Below are positions 26,612 to 39,453 of a stretch of 64,000 nt of DNA, in pieces. The notes beneath the pieces were generated by a model that was not told the origin of the DNA, ran no database searches, and saw nothing but the letters and a program-made list of their open reading frames with translations. The DNA lies in assembly GCA_000231825.2 (NCBI GenBank), contig JH720322.1:558001-622000 (forward strand), written 5' to 3'. Position numbers and translations under genes: made by a program. The DNA comes from Tetrahymena elliotti 4EA (taxonomy: Eukaryota; Ciliophora; Oligohymenophorea; Hymenostomatida; Tetrahymenidae). Position 1 is the first letter of the stretch. Each line of letters begins with the position of its first letter.

Positions 26612-27787
26612 TCAAGAGTCATCTTCTGAATCAGCAAGATCACTTTATTAAAACATGGGAAGATACATATATTCCTATTGAATCTCTGAGAATTATAAAT
26701 TGATTTGCTATATATTTAGTTATTGAAAATCTGAATATTATTACTATTCTAATTAAATAGGATTCCAACTAATAGGTGTTTATACAATATTCATTTTTGG
26801 TGCAGGTAAATTTAAAAAATCAGAAGACTTAGGTTGGATATCTATATTGAATGTAATAATATTGTAATCTCCATTAGTGATTATTAAATTATCTAATTAA
26901 GGTGTAATTGTAAGAGTGTGTAGCAATTCAATAAGTTCTCCTTTACAATTATGATTCATTTTAGTAGGAAGAGGAATTGTTATTGATTCTTCAAAAAAGT
27001 TATTTTATATTGCTTGTTCTTGCTTGTAAACATCTATTGTTCTATAGCATGTATTAATTGTATTTTTTGCTTTCATAGCTAAGTTACCTTTTACTTAGAT
27101 TGTTATTCCTTTTAGTCGTGTTTTGCAATTACAGCCATTAATTTATGCTTTCAATACTATCTACTCACCTGGACTGTAAATATTTTAATCTAAACTACAT
27201 TCAAAGCTAATAACTCCTTGTTAGCAACAGAAGCAAACCACTGGATTAATTTTCTAGCTTATTGAGTTATTTTGAATATTTTTAGTTATTTTTTGTCCAA
27301 TTAAGATTTCTTGATTACCCTAAATTGGTTTAAAACTTTAATCACTATTAATAATGTATGCGCATATGTTATACTTAAGGCTACATTTGTTAAAAATACT
27401 TAATTAATAATCCATAGAAGATGGCAGCTTGTCGCCTATCTTGATACTAAAAGGAATAGACCACTATCCAGGCTACATAACATAAGAAGTTTATGACCCT
27501 AAATCAATAGCAAAATCATAAATAGGAGTTGAATAATTCAAGAATCTTTTTATTCCTTTTCCTGAATTAGTTGATTTATTGCTACCTGTACCTTATCTAT
27601 ACCTAAATGTTGTTTGCTCAATTCCCTCTAAAGACACTACTAAAATATGACCTTAGTATTATTCTTATAGATTTATATGGAGCGTACCCTCTATAGTCTC
27701 ATTACTGATGAATGTAGTTTTGTTTATCTAAATGTGAATACCCCCCTTCACTTATTTTCTATTATCCAAACTATTTAGTCCTCCCAT
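26612..27787 (-). CDS. Arrestin-domain protein
   Basis: Intronless, 391 aa, ATG at 27787, TGA at 26614-26612. The N-terminal arrestin fold begins GGLNSLDNRKQVKGGIHIQI, continues with ETIEGTLHINL and YQGHILVVSLEGIEQT, then has PIYDFAID and GQWSIPFSIKIGDKLPSS, which match the N-domain strands of alpha-arrestins. A second domain starts near residue 200 with a Cys pair (VCFCCQQGVISFECSLDQN), the phrase YSPGEQIVLKAQI, and C-terminal beta strands. The tail is Gln-rich and ends in an acidic stretch (SDLADSEDDS). Arrestin-related proteins bind membrane receptors and ubiquitin machinery in endocytosis. No PPxY motif was seen. It could also be a VPS26-like protein, but the arrestin-N reading fits better. 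Confidence 0.82.
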
Positions 27788-28559
27788 CTCAAACTTTTTT
27801 TAATCTTTTTTATTTAAAAATAACGATTTTATTTAATTAATTTTTAGTATTATTTTTTTTCTATAGCTCCTTCCTTTTCTCTGTTTTTTATTTATTATAT
27901 TAAATATTTTAATGACAAAGATACAGAATTGTAAACTTAAATAGAATTGCATTCTCTCTCTTCTTTTTAATTGAAAAAATTTGAGATGTAAATAAGATTT
28001 TTGATAATTATATAATCCAATTCATAATAAAAAATATAACATACATACATACCCATTTACATTTTTTGTGGACTTTTAAAAAATAAAGATTAAATATAAA
28101 AAAAAAATTAAAAACTAAACAAAATTATCAAAATTTAAAAATGTTTGAAAGATTAAATTAATAAAATTATTTTTTAAAATTAAGTTACATTTTTTACTAA
28201 TTTATTTTTGTTTTAATTTAAGATCATTCCAAACGCCATCATAGAATATCAACACATTTTGTTTAATTTTTTTTATCTTATGATCACCTTTTTCATTTTT
28301 TGTCTTTTTTTTCTAAAAATTGTCAGATTTTGTTTACTTTTTGGTATTATCTTCATTCAAAAGCACTCTATTTTATTTTTTATATACTTTTAAATTAAAT
28401 ATTTTAATAGTTTAATTACAAAATTGTAAATTTAATTTAAAGGAAGAGTTTTCTTTGTAATTGAATTGGATACTGGCTTTCTCTATTTACAAAATATAAA
28501 AAGTAATATTTTAACATATAAAGACTTCTACTTATTAATTATTTATATACTTTTAGAAT
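27788..28559. other. AT-rich spacer upstream of arrestin-like gene
   Basis: Between two minus-strand genes; should hold the arrestin-like promoter. A short CATA repeat sits near 28039-28053. No RNA gene seen. Confidence 0.5.
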
Positions 28560-29265
28560 TCATTTTTTGTGCTTTTTAAGATTTTTCATGTGCTTACGAG
28601 CGCGTTATAATTTTTTAAATTTATCTGAGTTTTTAGCTATTCTCTATTTAACTGATTATATTTATCCAAATTTCTTTTTAGTGAATTATACTTGTTTATC
28701 TAATTCTATAAGCTCTGAAGCTAAATTTGCCTTTCTTAGTCCTCTAGGAATCTTAGAAACAGCAAAACCATCATCTTTACCATCTATCATGGTAGCAACT
28801 TAGAAGAATTTAGGTATCTTCTTCATATCTGTAGTTCTAAAGTGTTATTTAGGATTAAGATAATCCTTCAATTTAAGTAAAACAAGCTAATTCTTTTCGT
28901 CTTAGCTCAATTATGTCTTTTTAGATAAACCATACCATTTATCCAAAGTATTACCCTTTTCTTCAAGTCTTTTTTTCTTTTCAGCATTAGTTTCTTTCAT
29001 AGGAGCTATTTTCTCTAGTTTTTCACCTCCATTCAAATTTTTAAAGCTGTAATTTTATTCAAAAAAGTCATTTGCTTATTTTTCATTTTCTTCTTCAAAA
29101 TTAGTTCTTAATACAAAACCACTTCCATCATCATCAATAATGAATTTATTATAATCTATCGAATATTTAAATTTAAATATTAGTTATTCCTTTGGACTTT
29201 AAAAATATAATATTTATGTTACTTAAAATACTTTCTATCTTCTCGCTTTTTACCTATTTAACCAT
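28560..29265 (-). CDS. FCF2: Pre-rRNA processing factor FCF2 (TDIF2-type)
   Basis: FCF2 acts in the small-subunit processome at early pre-rRNA cleavage in the nucleolus. One intron (29190-29253) removes 64 nt between the first four codons (ATG at 29265) and the rest, giving 213 aa; the stop is the TGA at 28562-28560. The Fcf2 domain spans about 105-190: LDKWYGLSKKTQ, LLKLKDYLNPKQHFR, MKKIPKFFQVATMIDG and FTKKKFGQIQ. The C-terminal end is very basic (RARKHMKNLKKHKK). The protein is short, as in other Fcf2 members with a reduced N-terminal region. The tiny first exon is supported by phase only, so the exact start is less sure. It is divergent with the next gene. Confidence 0.88.
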
Positions 29266-29967
29266 TTTACTTCTTTCTAAACTAGTGTGAATAAATTTTG
29301 TTTGCAAAAATAAGTATACAAAAAACAAGGTTTTTATATTTAAACTCAAATTAATTTACTTCTATTAAATATATATACTAACATAACTAAATACATTAAT
29401 TAATCAAATAAATCTGATTTATACATTATTTTTATTAACTAAAAATTTAATAATATCCAATAACTAAAAATATACATTTTGAGCATGTTTCAATATAATT
29501 CTTTTCCAATAAAATAAATTTAAAATCCAAGGCAGTTTAAAACATTAAAAATTTTGTTAATAATAAAAATTAAATCATTTTTAAAGATCCTCATAAATAT
29601 TCATAATAAAATGCTTTGTTTTCAAATTAAAAAAAATTCTTAAAATTTATTATTTTAATATTTTTTTAGATGTTTATTTAAAAATAAATGTGATCTTTAA
29701 TAAATTTATAAATTAGTATTCTAACTTGGTTTGTTGTTTTTAGTTGGCAATTAAAATTATTAAATATTAGTCAACATATTTTAAATTAATTTTTTCATAA
29801 AAATTTATCTTAATCCAAATAATATTTGACTGGGATTAATAATAACCAATAAATAATTAGCAATAAGAAAATTTATTTAGCTAATTAAAATAAATTATTC
29901 TTTAAGGACTATTAAATTTCAGAAAGAATTTATTAAGCTATTAATTTTTATTTTATTAAGTGAAAAT
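29266..29967. other. AT-rich divergent spacer
   Basis: About 700 nt between the starts of FCF2 (minus) and the plus-strand Ser/Gln-rich gene. Probably contains both promoters. No RNA gene or clear element was found. Confidence 0.55.
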
Positions 29968-31151
29968 ATGTCATCAGCTTCATCAAATAATTCAGATAGT
30001 GAAAGTGAAGGTAAAAGAGTTAAATTCACCATTTTGTTTATTTGGATTTATTAACAAGTGTTATAAAAATCAATTATTAATTTAAGCAGGATCTTCATAA
30101 TAGAATTCTTCATCTTAAAGTGGATCAAATAGCTAAAAAAGCAGTAGCTAATCAAATTCATAGGCAACTTCTAGATCTTCTATCCCTTCATAAATATTAA
30201 AAGATCTTGATTTTGATAGTTAAACAATAAGACTTAGTTAAATAGGGAGAGAAGTTGAAAATATAGCTAAAGAAAATAATCAATTTTGTAATTAGTTAAA
30301 TCGTTAAGTATTTTTTTAAAGTGGATATAATTTTGGATAAAGTAATTATGCTGATAGATTTGGAGTTAAATCTTTGTACTAAAATAAAACTAATTTAGGA
30401 GATGATAAAGGAACTTTTAATACATATGGAAAATACCGATTTGAAGAAGCTTATAAAAATTAACCTTCACCAAATAAATCAATAATGAAATAAAGTACTA
30501 TTAATTTAGATTAATCAGATTTAAAAATTGAAGATAAAAAATATCCTCAATGCCTTGATAGATCAATACAAGCAAATATAAGTAGAGCACCAACTACAAG
30601 GAGTATTTAAGATTCTATTTAGAAAAAAAATTCAATAGATATAGCAATACCACCTATAAATATTTAAGAAAATAATACACCTATAAAAAGTTAGATAAAT
30701 AATAAAAGTTAAAAGGCTTATGATCCAAACACATCTTTTTAAAATCGCTTCCAAGTAGGCAAAGAAACTTAGCAAATTATAAATAATTATTACAAATAAA
30801 TACAAGATAAAAGAAAAGTAATGAATAACTCAAAGTAATAAATATCTGGTCTGTATAAGCATTAAATAGAAAGAAACGGTATAATACATTTTTACTGGCT
30901 ATTTTTGTTTATCTAAATTTTTCATTTATTAGTTTATGATGAGTATGAAGTCAAAAAATCAAGAGCAATATCCCTTTACTAAGATGACAATGATAGTATA
31001 TTATTATAATTTCTTTACTATTTATAAATATTTATTATCAAAAAAAGAATTCTCAAGATAAAGATCCTCCACATATTACTAAAATCAAAATAAATCAAGG
31101 ATCGATTCAAGAAGTATAGATGTAGCAATAAAGACCTTACTTAATAAATGA
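29968..31151 (+). CDS. Ser/Gln/Asn-rich protein, unknown
   Basis: Three introns (30011-30089, 30879-30932, 30996-31047) give exactly 999 nt, 332 aa. The start MSSASSNNSDSESEG is acidic and Ser-rich, followed by a Ser-rich run (QNSSSQSGSNSQKSS). A short segment near 70-95 (TIRLSQIGREVENIAKEN) looks helical. The middle has a mild aromatic and basic pattern (FGVKSLYQNKTNLGDD, KYRFEEAYKNQPSPNKS) like peptide motifs in cytoskeletal proteins. The end reads SSTYYQNQNKSRIDSRSID and stops at the TGA at 31149. I do not recognise it. Its 5' end faces FCF2 and it lies just upstream of the MORN protein. Confidence 0.75.
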
Positions 31152-31858
31152 AAGATATACATCACTAAATAATATTAAATTGCAGAAATTTTTGCTATTT
31201 GATAAAATCATCTTATTATTATTATAGCTATTAATAAAAAGAAAAATTTTAAATAGGTTTAAATATTAGGGGAATTAATTATTACATTATATGAGACATA
31301 GTTACATTTTTAATAAATTTTATTTAAAAAAAATGAAAGGAAAAAATAAAAGAAGCAATTAAAATTCTAAAAGTTAATTACTTCAAGAACTGATTGGTAG
31401 TATTATTTTGAGTAAAGCTTGTTTTATTATAAATTTTATATTCTTGAGTATATTAAGTGTTTAATTAAAAAAATCAAATTACTTTTTTTAATTGTGATCA
31501 ATAAATCATAAGAAGTATTTACATCAATATTATTAAATTGTGTTAAAAGCATTATTGAAATATTCATAAAGAATTTAGATTTTATCAATATTTTATGAAA
31601 ATAAGTTAATGGAAAAGAAGATTGATTTTAAATATTTTTTTATTTCAACTTCAAAATTAAAAATAATTTTAGAATGTGTTTTGAATGAAATAAGATATAA
31701 AAAATCCTTAATCATATCTTATATTGAAAAAATTGAAAAAATAGCTGTTAAAATAAATAATAATTAAGGTAATAATAATTTAAGAAAGTAATACAAAAGT
31801 AAGATAAAAATTTTAGATACTTCTGAAAAGATATTTTTAAATTAGAATTATATAAAAA
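31152..31858. other. AT-rich region upstream of MORN gene
   Basis: About 700 nt. An ATG-led open frame at 31334 and another in a second frame extend across it, with very AT-rich codons. Because TGA is the only stop, such frames arise easily. I could not link them with splice sites to a neighbour and leave the region as non-coding, with doubt. Confidence 0.4.
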
Positions 31859-34326
31859 ATGCAATATTCTTCATAATTTAAGAATATTCATACTACTTAG
31901 ATCAGCCATACTTTTACTCCTTATTAGCTTCTATGCATATATGATTATAAATCTGGTATATATTAGGGAGAATATTATAAGAATCATAGATAAGGAAAAG
32001 GAGTTTTTTATTGGTATAGTGGATAAATATATATTGGGGAGTGGCTAAACGACAGTATATAAGGTCAAGGTACTCTATATTTTCCTTATGGTGGGAATTT
32101 CGTAGGATTTTTTCATAATAATAAGGTATTTATTTGATATTATTTTTCAACTGAGATTTTCATCATTATATTTTTAATTTTTTCAATAAAGGCTGAAGGA
32201 GCTGGAATACTTACTTTACTTGATGGATCGAGAATAGCAGGTTTTTGGAAATAAGGAAGGATTGAGGGAAATTTTGTAAGATATGATTCTGAATTAGATG
32301 AATGGATTCTGTTAAATAGCAGAAATTATTATAACATAAATAAATAGAGCAGTAATTATAGCTACGCAGTAAGTCATCAGTAAATTCAGAATGCTCAATA
32401 TTAGAAGCAAGTCAATCAAATCTATGAAAGTGTGAAACAAAAAATTGATACACCTTATTATAAATAAATGACCGAGAGACTGGAAGGACACAACTTATAG
32501 ACAAGCGCTTCATTTTCTTAATTCAATTTTCAATAAAACCAAAATATAAATTAAACTTAAAATTAAAATACTAACTTCTTCAATTAAGTTTGTTTAACTG
32601 AAGTTGACAAATTCAAAATTAAATTGCAATAACTGGATAATGAAATCTTTTATCATGGTATTGTAAGAGGCTCTCGTCCTGATGGAATGGGAATTATGTT
32701 CAGTATGAATGGAAGATTTTCTGTGAGAGGTAAATTTGCAAACACTAAATTAAATGGTCCTGGTAGAGTAGAACTCGAAAATGGAGAGATTTATGATGGA
32801 ATCTTTAGAAATGGCATAATTAGTTCTGGATTTTACTACAATGCAAAATTTAATAGCTATATATCTGGAACTTTTAGAGGGGAAGGAGATGTTAAACTTG
32901 ATATGAAAGGAAAAGGATATCCTTATAAACTAACACTCGAAAACAAAACCAAAGCTTATCCCTATATGATGATTTATAAAAATACAAGTGAAGAATTGAT
33001 ATTTTTAGTTCAAAATGATATTAAGCTTCTGAAAATGCTTGATATCTCAAAGTATATTTTATCAGCTCATGATAACTCAATTTAAAATACTGATCAAAAA
33101 ATTAATTCAGCTAATACTTTTGGTTTTGAAAATACTGTAGAAGAATCTCAAGATGATTACTTCGGACCATAAACTAAATAAGATGATATTGAAGAATCAA
33201 ACTAAAATATTTTGATTTAATTTAACAAAAAGAGAAAGAACAACCAATCACTTCATTAGAATTTTGATGATGCTTTTGAGGAATTTTTAGTTGGTTAATA
33301 GTTAGATCCTGCCTAAAGCAGATAGATTAGCTAAGAATATTATAGCAGGTAGTTTGAAAAAGAGTAAGAAAATGAAAGGATTTTGCAACTAGAAGAGAAT
33401 AAGTAAATCAATAATAGATAAAAAGTAGAAACAAACACCTCAAATTTTTCTTCAAGCTAGCATGATAAGGAATACTTTAAAAAAATTTTACTACATAAAA
33501 TTAATGTTGAAGGGATTAAAGAATTAGGGTATGAAGATTTGCAAAGATTCAATTAAATATCAGAGGACATAGATAAAGAGAATTTATCAATGTTAAAAGA
33601 TTTTAAAGAATAAAAGGGTTCAAGTTAAAGTATTCAAAATATTTTATATAAATTGAGATTTTAAATTTTATTTTATTAAAAGCAATTGAATAAAATGCTG
33701 AGTATTTCTTAAACAAAGCTAGGTTTTTGAAGCTTAAACTCAAGCTGAAAGAAGAGACACAAAATTAATTTGATGAAAATAAATCTCAAAGATAAAATTC
33801 TTTTAGTCATATTTCATCTTAGTAAGCTGCTTATGTAAATAATTACAAAAAAGGAAGAGGTGCAGATGAAGATGAAATAGGATAATCCCCTGAATTTTTT
33901 TAAACTAATGATAACGAGGGCATAAGAAAATATTCCGTAGCAGTTCCAGTTCATGGAAAGCCTTATTAATAAAATAATATAGACTACTAACACAATGGTA
34001 ACAACAAAAGCAAAAATCAAGGTTACTAAATGAAAGGAGATAACTATTTAAATGTTTCATCAGAGTTTCCAAATAGTTAAAATAATCAGAGTAGAAACTC
34101 ACTACTTCAAGTCTAGAATGATATGTTAAATTAGAGAAAAAATAGTTTTAAAAAAAGTTATAAAGATATTTAAATTAATATATAAAATGCAAGCTTTGAG
34201 AACTCACCATCTTAACTAAATACTCATTAAAATGATCAAAATTCTTCATTTTCAAGAGATCAAATGGGATATTAGGATGAAGATGAATAAAATCTAGACA
34301 ATTATTATGACTAAAATAAATACTGA
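31859..34326 (+). CDS. MORN-repeat protein
   Basis: Two introns (32126-32191 and 33630-33682) give 782 aa. MORN repeats occupy about 30-110: GEYYKNHRQGKGVFYW, YIGEWLNDSIQGQGTLYF, then AEGAGILTLLDGSRIAGFW. Further G/Y-type repeats follow at about 260-340 (GIVRGSRPDGMGIMFS, LNGPGRVELENGEIYDGIF). MORN repeats bind lipids or act as membrane and cytoskeleton scaffolds, in ciliates often at the cortex or basal bodies. The C-terminal half is Gln/Asn/Ser-rich with a coiled segment near 500-570 and no recognised domain. An overlapping open frame in another phase ends at 31944 in the same start region, so the first 30 residues are the least certain part of the model. Confidence 0.83.
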
Positions 34327-34859
34327 TAAAAGCATATTGATATTAGATTGGAAATAGAGAAGATAAGTAAGAAATAGATAATACTTATTATAATTAAAAA
34401 AATTCAAAATCTAAAATCAATACTAATTAACTACTATCTATTATATAAATAATTCCTCTAGATAGATTGCCAATAACTTAATTCTTATTAAAAGACTAAA
34501 TAAACTATGCAGAAAATTAAATTATATAGAATTGTATCATAGAATTAAATTAATTATTCATCATTTTAAAATAAAAAAATGTATTTTATTTTATTTGATA
34601 TTGAAAACAGATTTTAAAGATTAATTATTATTCTAATAAATTTTTTTTTTTCAACTTTATTAAATATCAATGTGTCTAGATTTTGTAGAATAAAGAATCT
34701 TTTTTAATTGTTATCAAGCTATGATTTCTTAGAGACATTCATTTCTTTAGATTAAGTAAGAAATATTAAAAATAAAAATTTTGATTGCTATATTATTTAT
34801 TTATAGATAATATTCTTTTTGATATTTAATTAAAAAATTTGATAATTTACTTACTGAAA
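34327..34859. other. AT-rich spacer
   Basis: About 530 nt between two plus-strand genes; A/T-rich with no feature that I can support. Confidence 0.5.
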
Positions 34860-37843
34860 ATGTCTAACGCAATACCAATAGCACTTGGAGTTTTTGAAGG
34901 ATAGGAGAATCTGGATTAATAAGAGTAAAATAAAGATAAAAAAGATAGTGAAACCGAAAATAATTCTTAAAAAATTAAAGATTCAGAAGAAGTCATTATC
35001 ACAGAAGAGGTTGACAGTACGAGATAGAATTTCTTAATTTAAAAATAGATCTATAGCAATCACCTTCATCTTTAATATAGCTAAAAAGCGAGAATACTGA
35101 TTATTATTAAAATCATCAATCAACAGAAAAAAGCTTAAAACTTTACACAATTTTAACTTTTGTATTTTAAAATAAAATAAGATTGACTACAAAGTTGGTT
35201 AAAAAAGTTAAAGATTCAATTTTGAGCATTAATCTTAGATTTCAATATGAAAAAATTAGTTAATTGCAAAGAAATAACTCGAATTGAATTTGAACTATAG
35301 ATAGATGAACGATTGAAAGCTTATTAAATAATTTATTATTTATTTGACACATTTTATATTTAATTTTATTTTTAATATTTAAAGATGGTGGTTATTTTGA
35401 CAGAACAAATTATGATGTTTATAATGTAAAAAGAGATGGATATTTTTTTGCAGATGAAATAAAAGTTGATGGTGAAACTATTTTCACTATTCCAATTGAA
35501 AAATAATTAGAAGATAATCAAGATATACCAAAAAGAAAATCTAGATGGGGAGATAGACCATAGAGAAGAAGAAAACTTTAAGTAAATCATATCTTTAACC
35601 CTTTATAAGGTCTTACTACTGGTAATGGTCTCTTATCACTTACAGCTGAAGGATATAAGTATGGTTAAACATATGAAAAGAAAGAAGAAGAGGAAGAGAA
35701 ATTTTCAAGGTATATATTTAAAAAACACTAAATTTAGAATATTTAAGATAAAATCTAAAATAGATGGGGTCCTGAATATGAAAAAACATTCAATCCTCCT
35801 CCTTTGAACTACATCCCTCCTAATATAAATGATGATGATTTAGAATACATAATTAGACTCTACAGATTAGATGAAATTCAAAATAAAATGATTAATAAAA
35901 TTTCAACCTTGGAAGATGATGTCGATTGTAGATCACCCTCTCCAGATCCAATTTATAATGAGCAAGGTAAAAGAATCAATACAAGAGATTACAGAGAATA
36001 AGAATCTCTTTAGAAAGAAAAATATAATTTAATTGAAGAAGCTACAAGAATTAATCCTTCTTTTATTCCTCCACATGATTTCAAGGTATTTTTTGTTAAC
36101 AAAAAAAATTAATTTTATTTATTCAATTCAAAATACAAAAATATTCTTCATACTCAAAGAACATTAACTATCTTTACAAATAAATTTCATAACCAAACAG
36201 AATAATTTTAAAGAATATAAATAAGAACCATTATCTCCATTATTATATTCATCATAGTTGCCACTCTCTCTAAAATAAAATTTAAAAATTAATTGAGTTT
36301 AACAGAAAAATATTATTTTTTTTTTCAAAAAAAGAAGAAAACCAAATTAAAATAATAAGATTTTTTTATAAATATTGAGGGATTTATTTAGAATAACAAT
36401 AATAAAAGATGAATGAAAATTAAATTAATAAAAAATGATAAATTTTATTTACTAATTTTTTTATGATTCTTAAAATATTTAGGTTTAGAAAAAGTAGAAG
36501 AAAATTTACTTACCAGAACAAAATGCAGAACTATTAAAATAAAAAGTTATTGGACCTAAAGGTTAAACTCATAAAAGACTTGAGCAAGAAAGTGGCTGTA
36601 AAATTAGTATTAAAGGTAAAGGTTCAGGAAATGGAATGAAGAGAGTAGAAAACGATTTTAATGATAAGCTTCATATTTTATTGCAAGGTGATACAGATGA
36701 ATAACTAGAAAAGGGTGCTAAGCTTGTTGATGAAATCCTGAGAGGAGAAGATAAATCTGCTGAAAATAATTATGTTGGAGGAGAACTTGTAATCATAAAT
36801 AATGTTTTAAATAGAGATTTTTGTTCTAAATGTCATCAAACAGGCCATAGAGATTTTGAATGCCAATCTAAGTAAAATAAAATATTATTGCATTTTAAAA
36901 AAATTAATTTAATACTTTTTGATAAATAGGACTACCTTTAATAAGGTTGATATTAAGTGTATGTATTGTGGTGATAAAGGTCACGTTTCAGCTGATTGTA
37001 AATTGAAAAGAGGTAAATTAGTTAGTATTTCATAAATATAATTGAAAATTAACTTGTAAAATTAAAAAAACTTAGAATATTAGGCAAGATAATAGCAAAA
37101 TAGAGAAAGAGGAAACGATGTAGATATCAGTACATAATTTGAGTAATTCATTAATTAAGTTGAAGGAGATGATAAATTGCTTAGTGGGAGACCTAACTAA
37201 AATAAGTCAATTTCAAATACTAGTTTCATTACTGATGCCATCGAAATCGATCCTAATCTTCTCATGATTAAGGCAGATGATAGTTTTTACAAAAATTAGA
37301 AAGAAGCATCTTTTACAAGTGGACCCTCTGGGCCTTCCTTTTCTAATGACTTCCACTCAGGAGGGTACAATAATAACAATAATTATAATAAAAATAGAGA
37401 TAATAAATTAAGAGAAACAAATGATTAATTTAACAGAAACAATGACAGATTCAATAGTTCTAATGGTACAAATAGATAGTAAGATGCAAATCGTCCTCCT
37501 GTTCCTCCTCCACTTTTACCTCCTGGAGCGGATCACTTAGGTATTTAAAAATTAAATTTTTGAAATTCTTTAAAATTAATTATTTTTAAAATATTTAGTT
37601 CCACCTCCTTTTATGAATTAAAACACTATGGCTCCATTTGCAGGAATGCATATGCCTCCACCACCTGGAAGTTTATATCCTCCTCCTATGCACCCAGGAG
37701 GCTACCCTATGTTTAATCCATACGCTCCTCCTGGTTTTGGTATGCCCCCTATGTTCGCCCCACCTCCTCACTTAAATGCACCTTATGGATTTAATCCCTA
37801 ATACCCATAAGGCTACAATTAATAAAATTAATAACATAAATGA
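34860..37843 (+). CDS. SF1: Splicing factor 1 / branch-point-binding protein
   Basis: SF1/BBP binds the intron branch site during early spliceosome assembly. Five introns (35017-35384, 36086-36482, 36872-36929, 37013-37075, 37541-37598) leave 2040 nt, 679 aa. The sequence shows the family order: the SF1 helix-hairpin region with RSPSPDPIYNEQGKRINTRDY, a KH domain at about 290-390 (IGPKGQTHKRLEQESGCKI, IKGKGSGNG), and two CCHC zinc knuckles at about 402-415 (CSKCHQTGHRDFEC) and 425-438 (CMYCGDKGHVSADC). A Pro-rich tail follows (VPPPFMN, PPPPGSLYPPPMHPG). The upstream KSRWGDRP resembles the ULM motif that binds U2AF65. The first two introns are long (368 and 397 nt), unlike most others. The N-terminal 50 aa are acidic and family-divergent. 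Confidence 0.93.
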
Positions 37844-37981
37844 ATGAATAATTAATTAAGTTAAATTAAAATTTATTTGCTTTTACAAAGAAATTTATAA
37901 ATTCTCTTTACTATAACTTATTCAACAAATATATAAAAACATTTCATTTTACTATTATTATTTGTTCAAGTTATTCTTATT

Positions 37982-39453
37982 TCATTATTTTTATTCTTCA
38001 ATTTTAGGATTGTTGCTGCTGTTGATTGTTTCAATTAAATTTTAAAAATAATCTTGTTTTTTATATTTTGTATCTTCATATGCATTAATCGTAATATCAT
38101 CTAAAAATTCAGTTCTCCATAATAATTTAGAATAATTCTAATTATCTGAAGAAGAAATCTTAAATATATTTCTGAATTTAGTACAACTAAATTTAGGCTG
38201 TGTTTGTACAACATCATATACTACTGTTTATTATAAACTTGATATTTCTACTATTTATACAGTCCATTTAGCTCCATCTTTATATGTTATTTACACTTTA
38301 CTATCTATTTAACCTAAATTACCTTCAATCACCTCTATTTCCTAGACATATTTTGGGAATAATTTTTAATATTACAAGTTTTTAATATCTTTCCATAATC
38401 CATCTTTGCTTAAAGGGATATCCTCAGATTACACTTCATGAAAACTGCTACCTTCATGATAAGGCTCTCTACAATAAGGGCACTTAGGAGTTATTTCCAA
38501 ATCAAAAGATATTATATCAATAGGATCCAAGTATAGAAGAATACGTCTTTTATATAAAATAATTAATAACAACAATAAAAAATATTTTCAAGATTTACTT
38601 TGATTTTTTTTAGCCAGAAGGAAACAATTCATTAAGAACAAAAGTATTTATAAAGTTAGCACACATTTGACAGATTATTATATTAGATTAACCCTCAGGG
38701 TTATCATTTTTAGGTAAAAATTCTAAAGATTTATAATCAAGGATAAAAGAGGGATTAAGCTTTTCAATAAACTCTTTTTTCAAACCATCAGTCAAGCACA
38801 GAAGGCAAGGCTTACCATCAGAAGTAAAATAATCAACAGACAAAGAGTTACAAAAAGTTCCTCCCTAAAACATAGGAAGAGAAAGCTTTATACATAAACT
38901 GCTTACTGCTAAATCGAAATAATCTCCATAGTCTATCAAATTAAAAACTAAATTTGACTGTTTTGCTAATTGTATAATCAGATCCCATTACATGACAGCA
39001 TTAATATGATGTATTTCTATTTCTGTATTCCCAATATTATGAAACTATAAATTCTATTTTGCACTCTCAACCTTTGATTTACCTATATCATTTCTAATTT
39101 AGAATATTAATACCTATTCAATCAAAAATATTATCTAGATTACATAGTGAACATGATCTAACGATTTAAATTATGATAGTCAACAACATCATAATCTACT
39201 AATATAAGTTTTTTAATTCCTAATCTCATTAGCTAAATTGAAACACAACTTCCTAATCCTCCTGCTCCAAGAACTAAAGCTGTCTATAATTTAATTCATA
39301 TAGAAAATTAGCTAAATCCTCATATTGATAAATAGAAATTCTTACTGTATTTGAAATAATCTCTTGATTCCATCCAGGAATAGTTTTTTATCTCTTAAAG
39401 TAATCGCTTTGGGTTTCACTGCTTGCTTTGATTTAATTATTTTCTTGATCCAT
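37982..39453 (-). CDS. E1/ThiF-like enzyme fused to START-like domain
   Basis: E1-like enzymes adenylate ubiquitin-like proteins or sulfur carriers. Three introns (39284-39345, 39094-39143, 38547-38598) give 435 aa. The Rossmann ATP site is GAGGLGSCVSIQL (about 42), followed by LVDYDVVDYHNLNRQ and DIGKSKVESA, as in MoeB/UBA4/UBA5-type enzymes. CxxC pairs (PCLLC, CQMC, KCPYC) occur where the family has structural zinc. The usual catalytic Cys position was not found with confidence; GGTFCNSLS is one candidate. After about 275 the protein becomes beta-rich (EIEVIEGNLGQIDSKVQITY, AKWTVQIVEISS, YSKLLWRTEFLDD), like a START/SRPBCC-type fold. No such C-terminal fold is standard in MoeB or UBA4. The enzyme part is firm; the fusion and target are inference. 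Confidence 0.8.
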
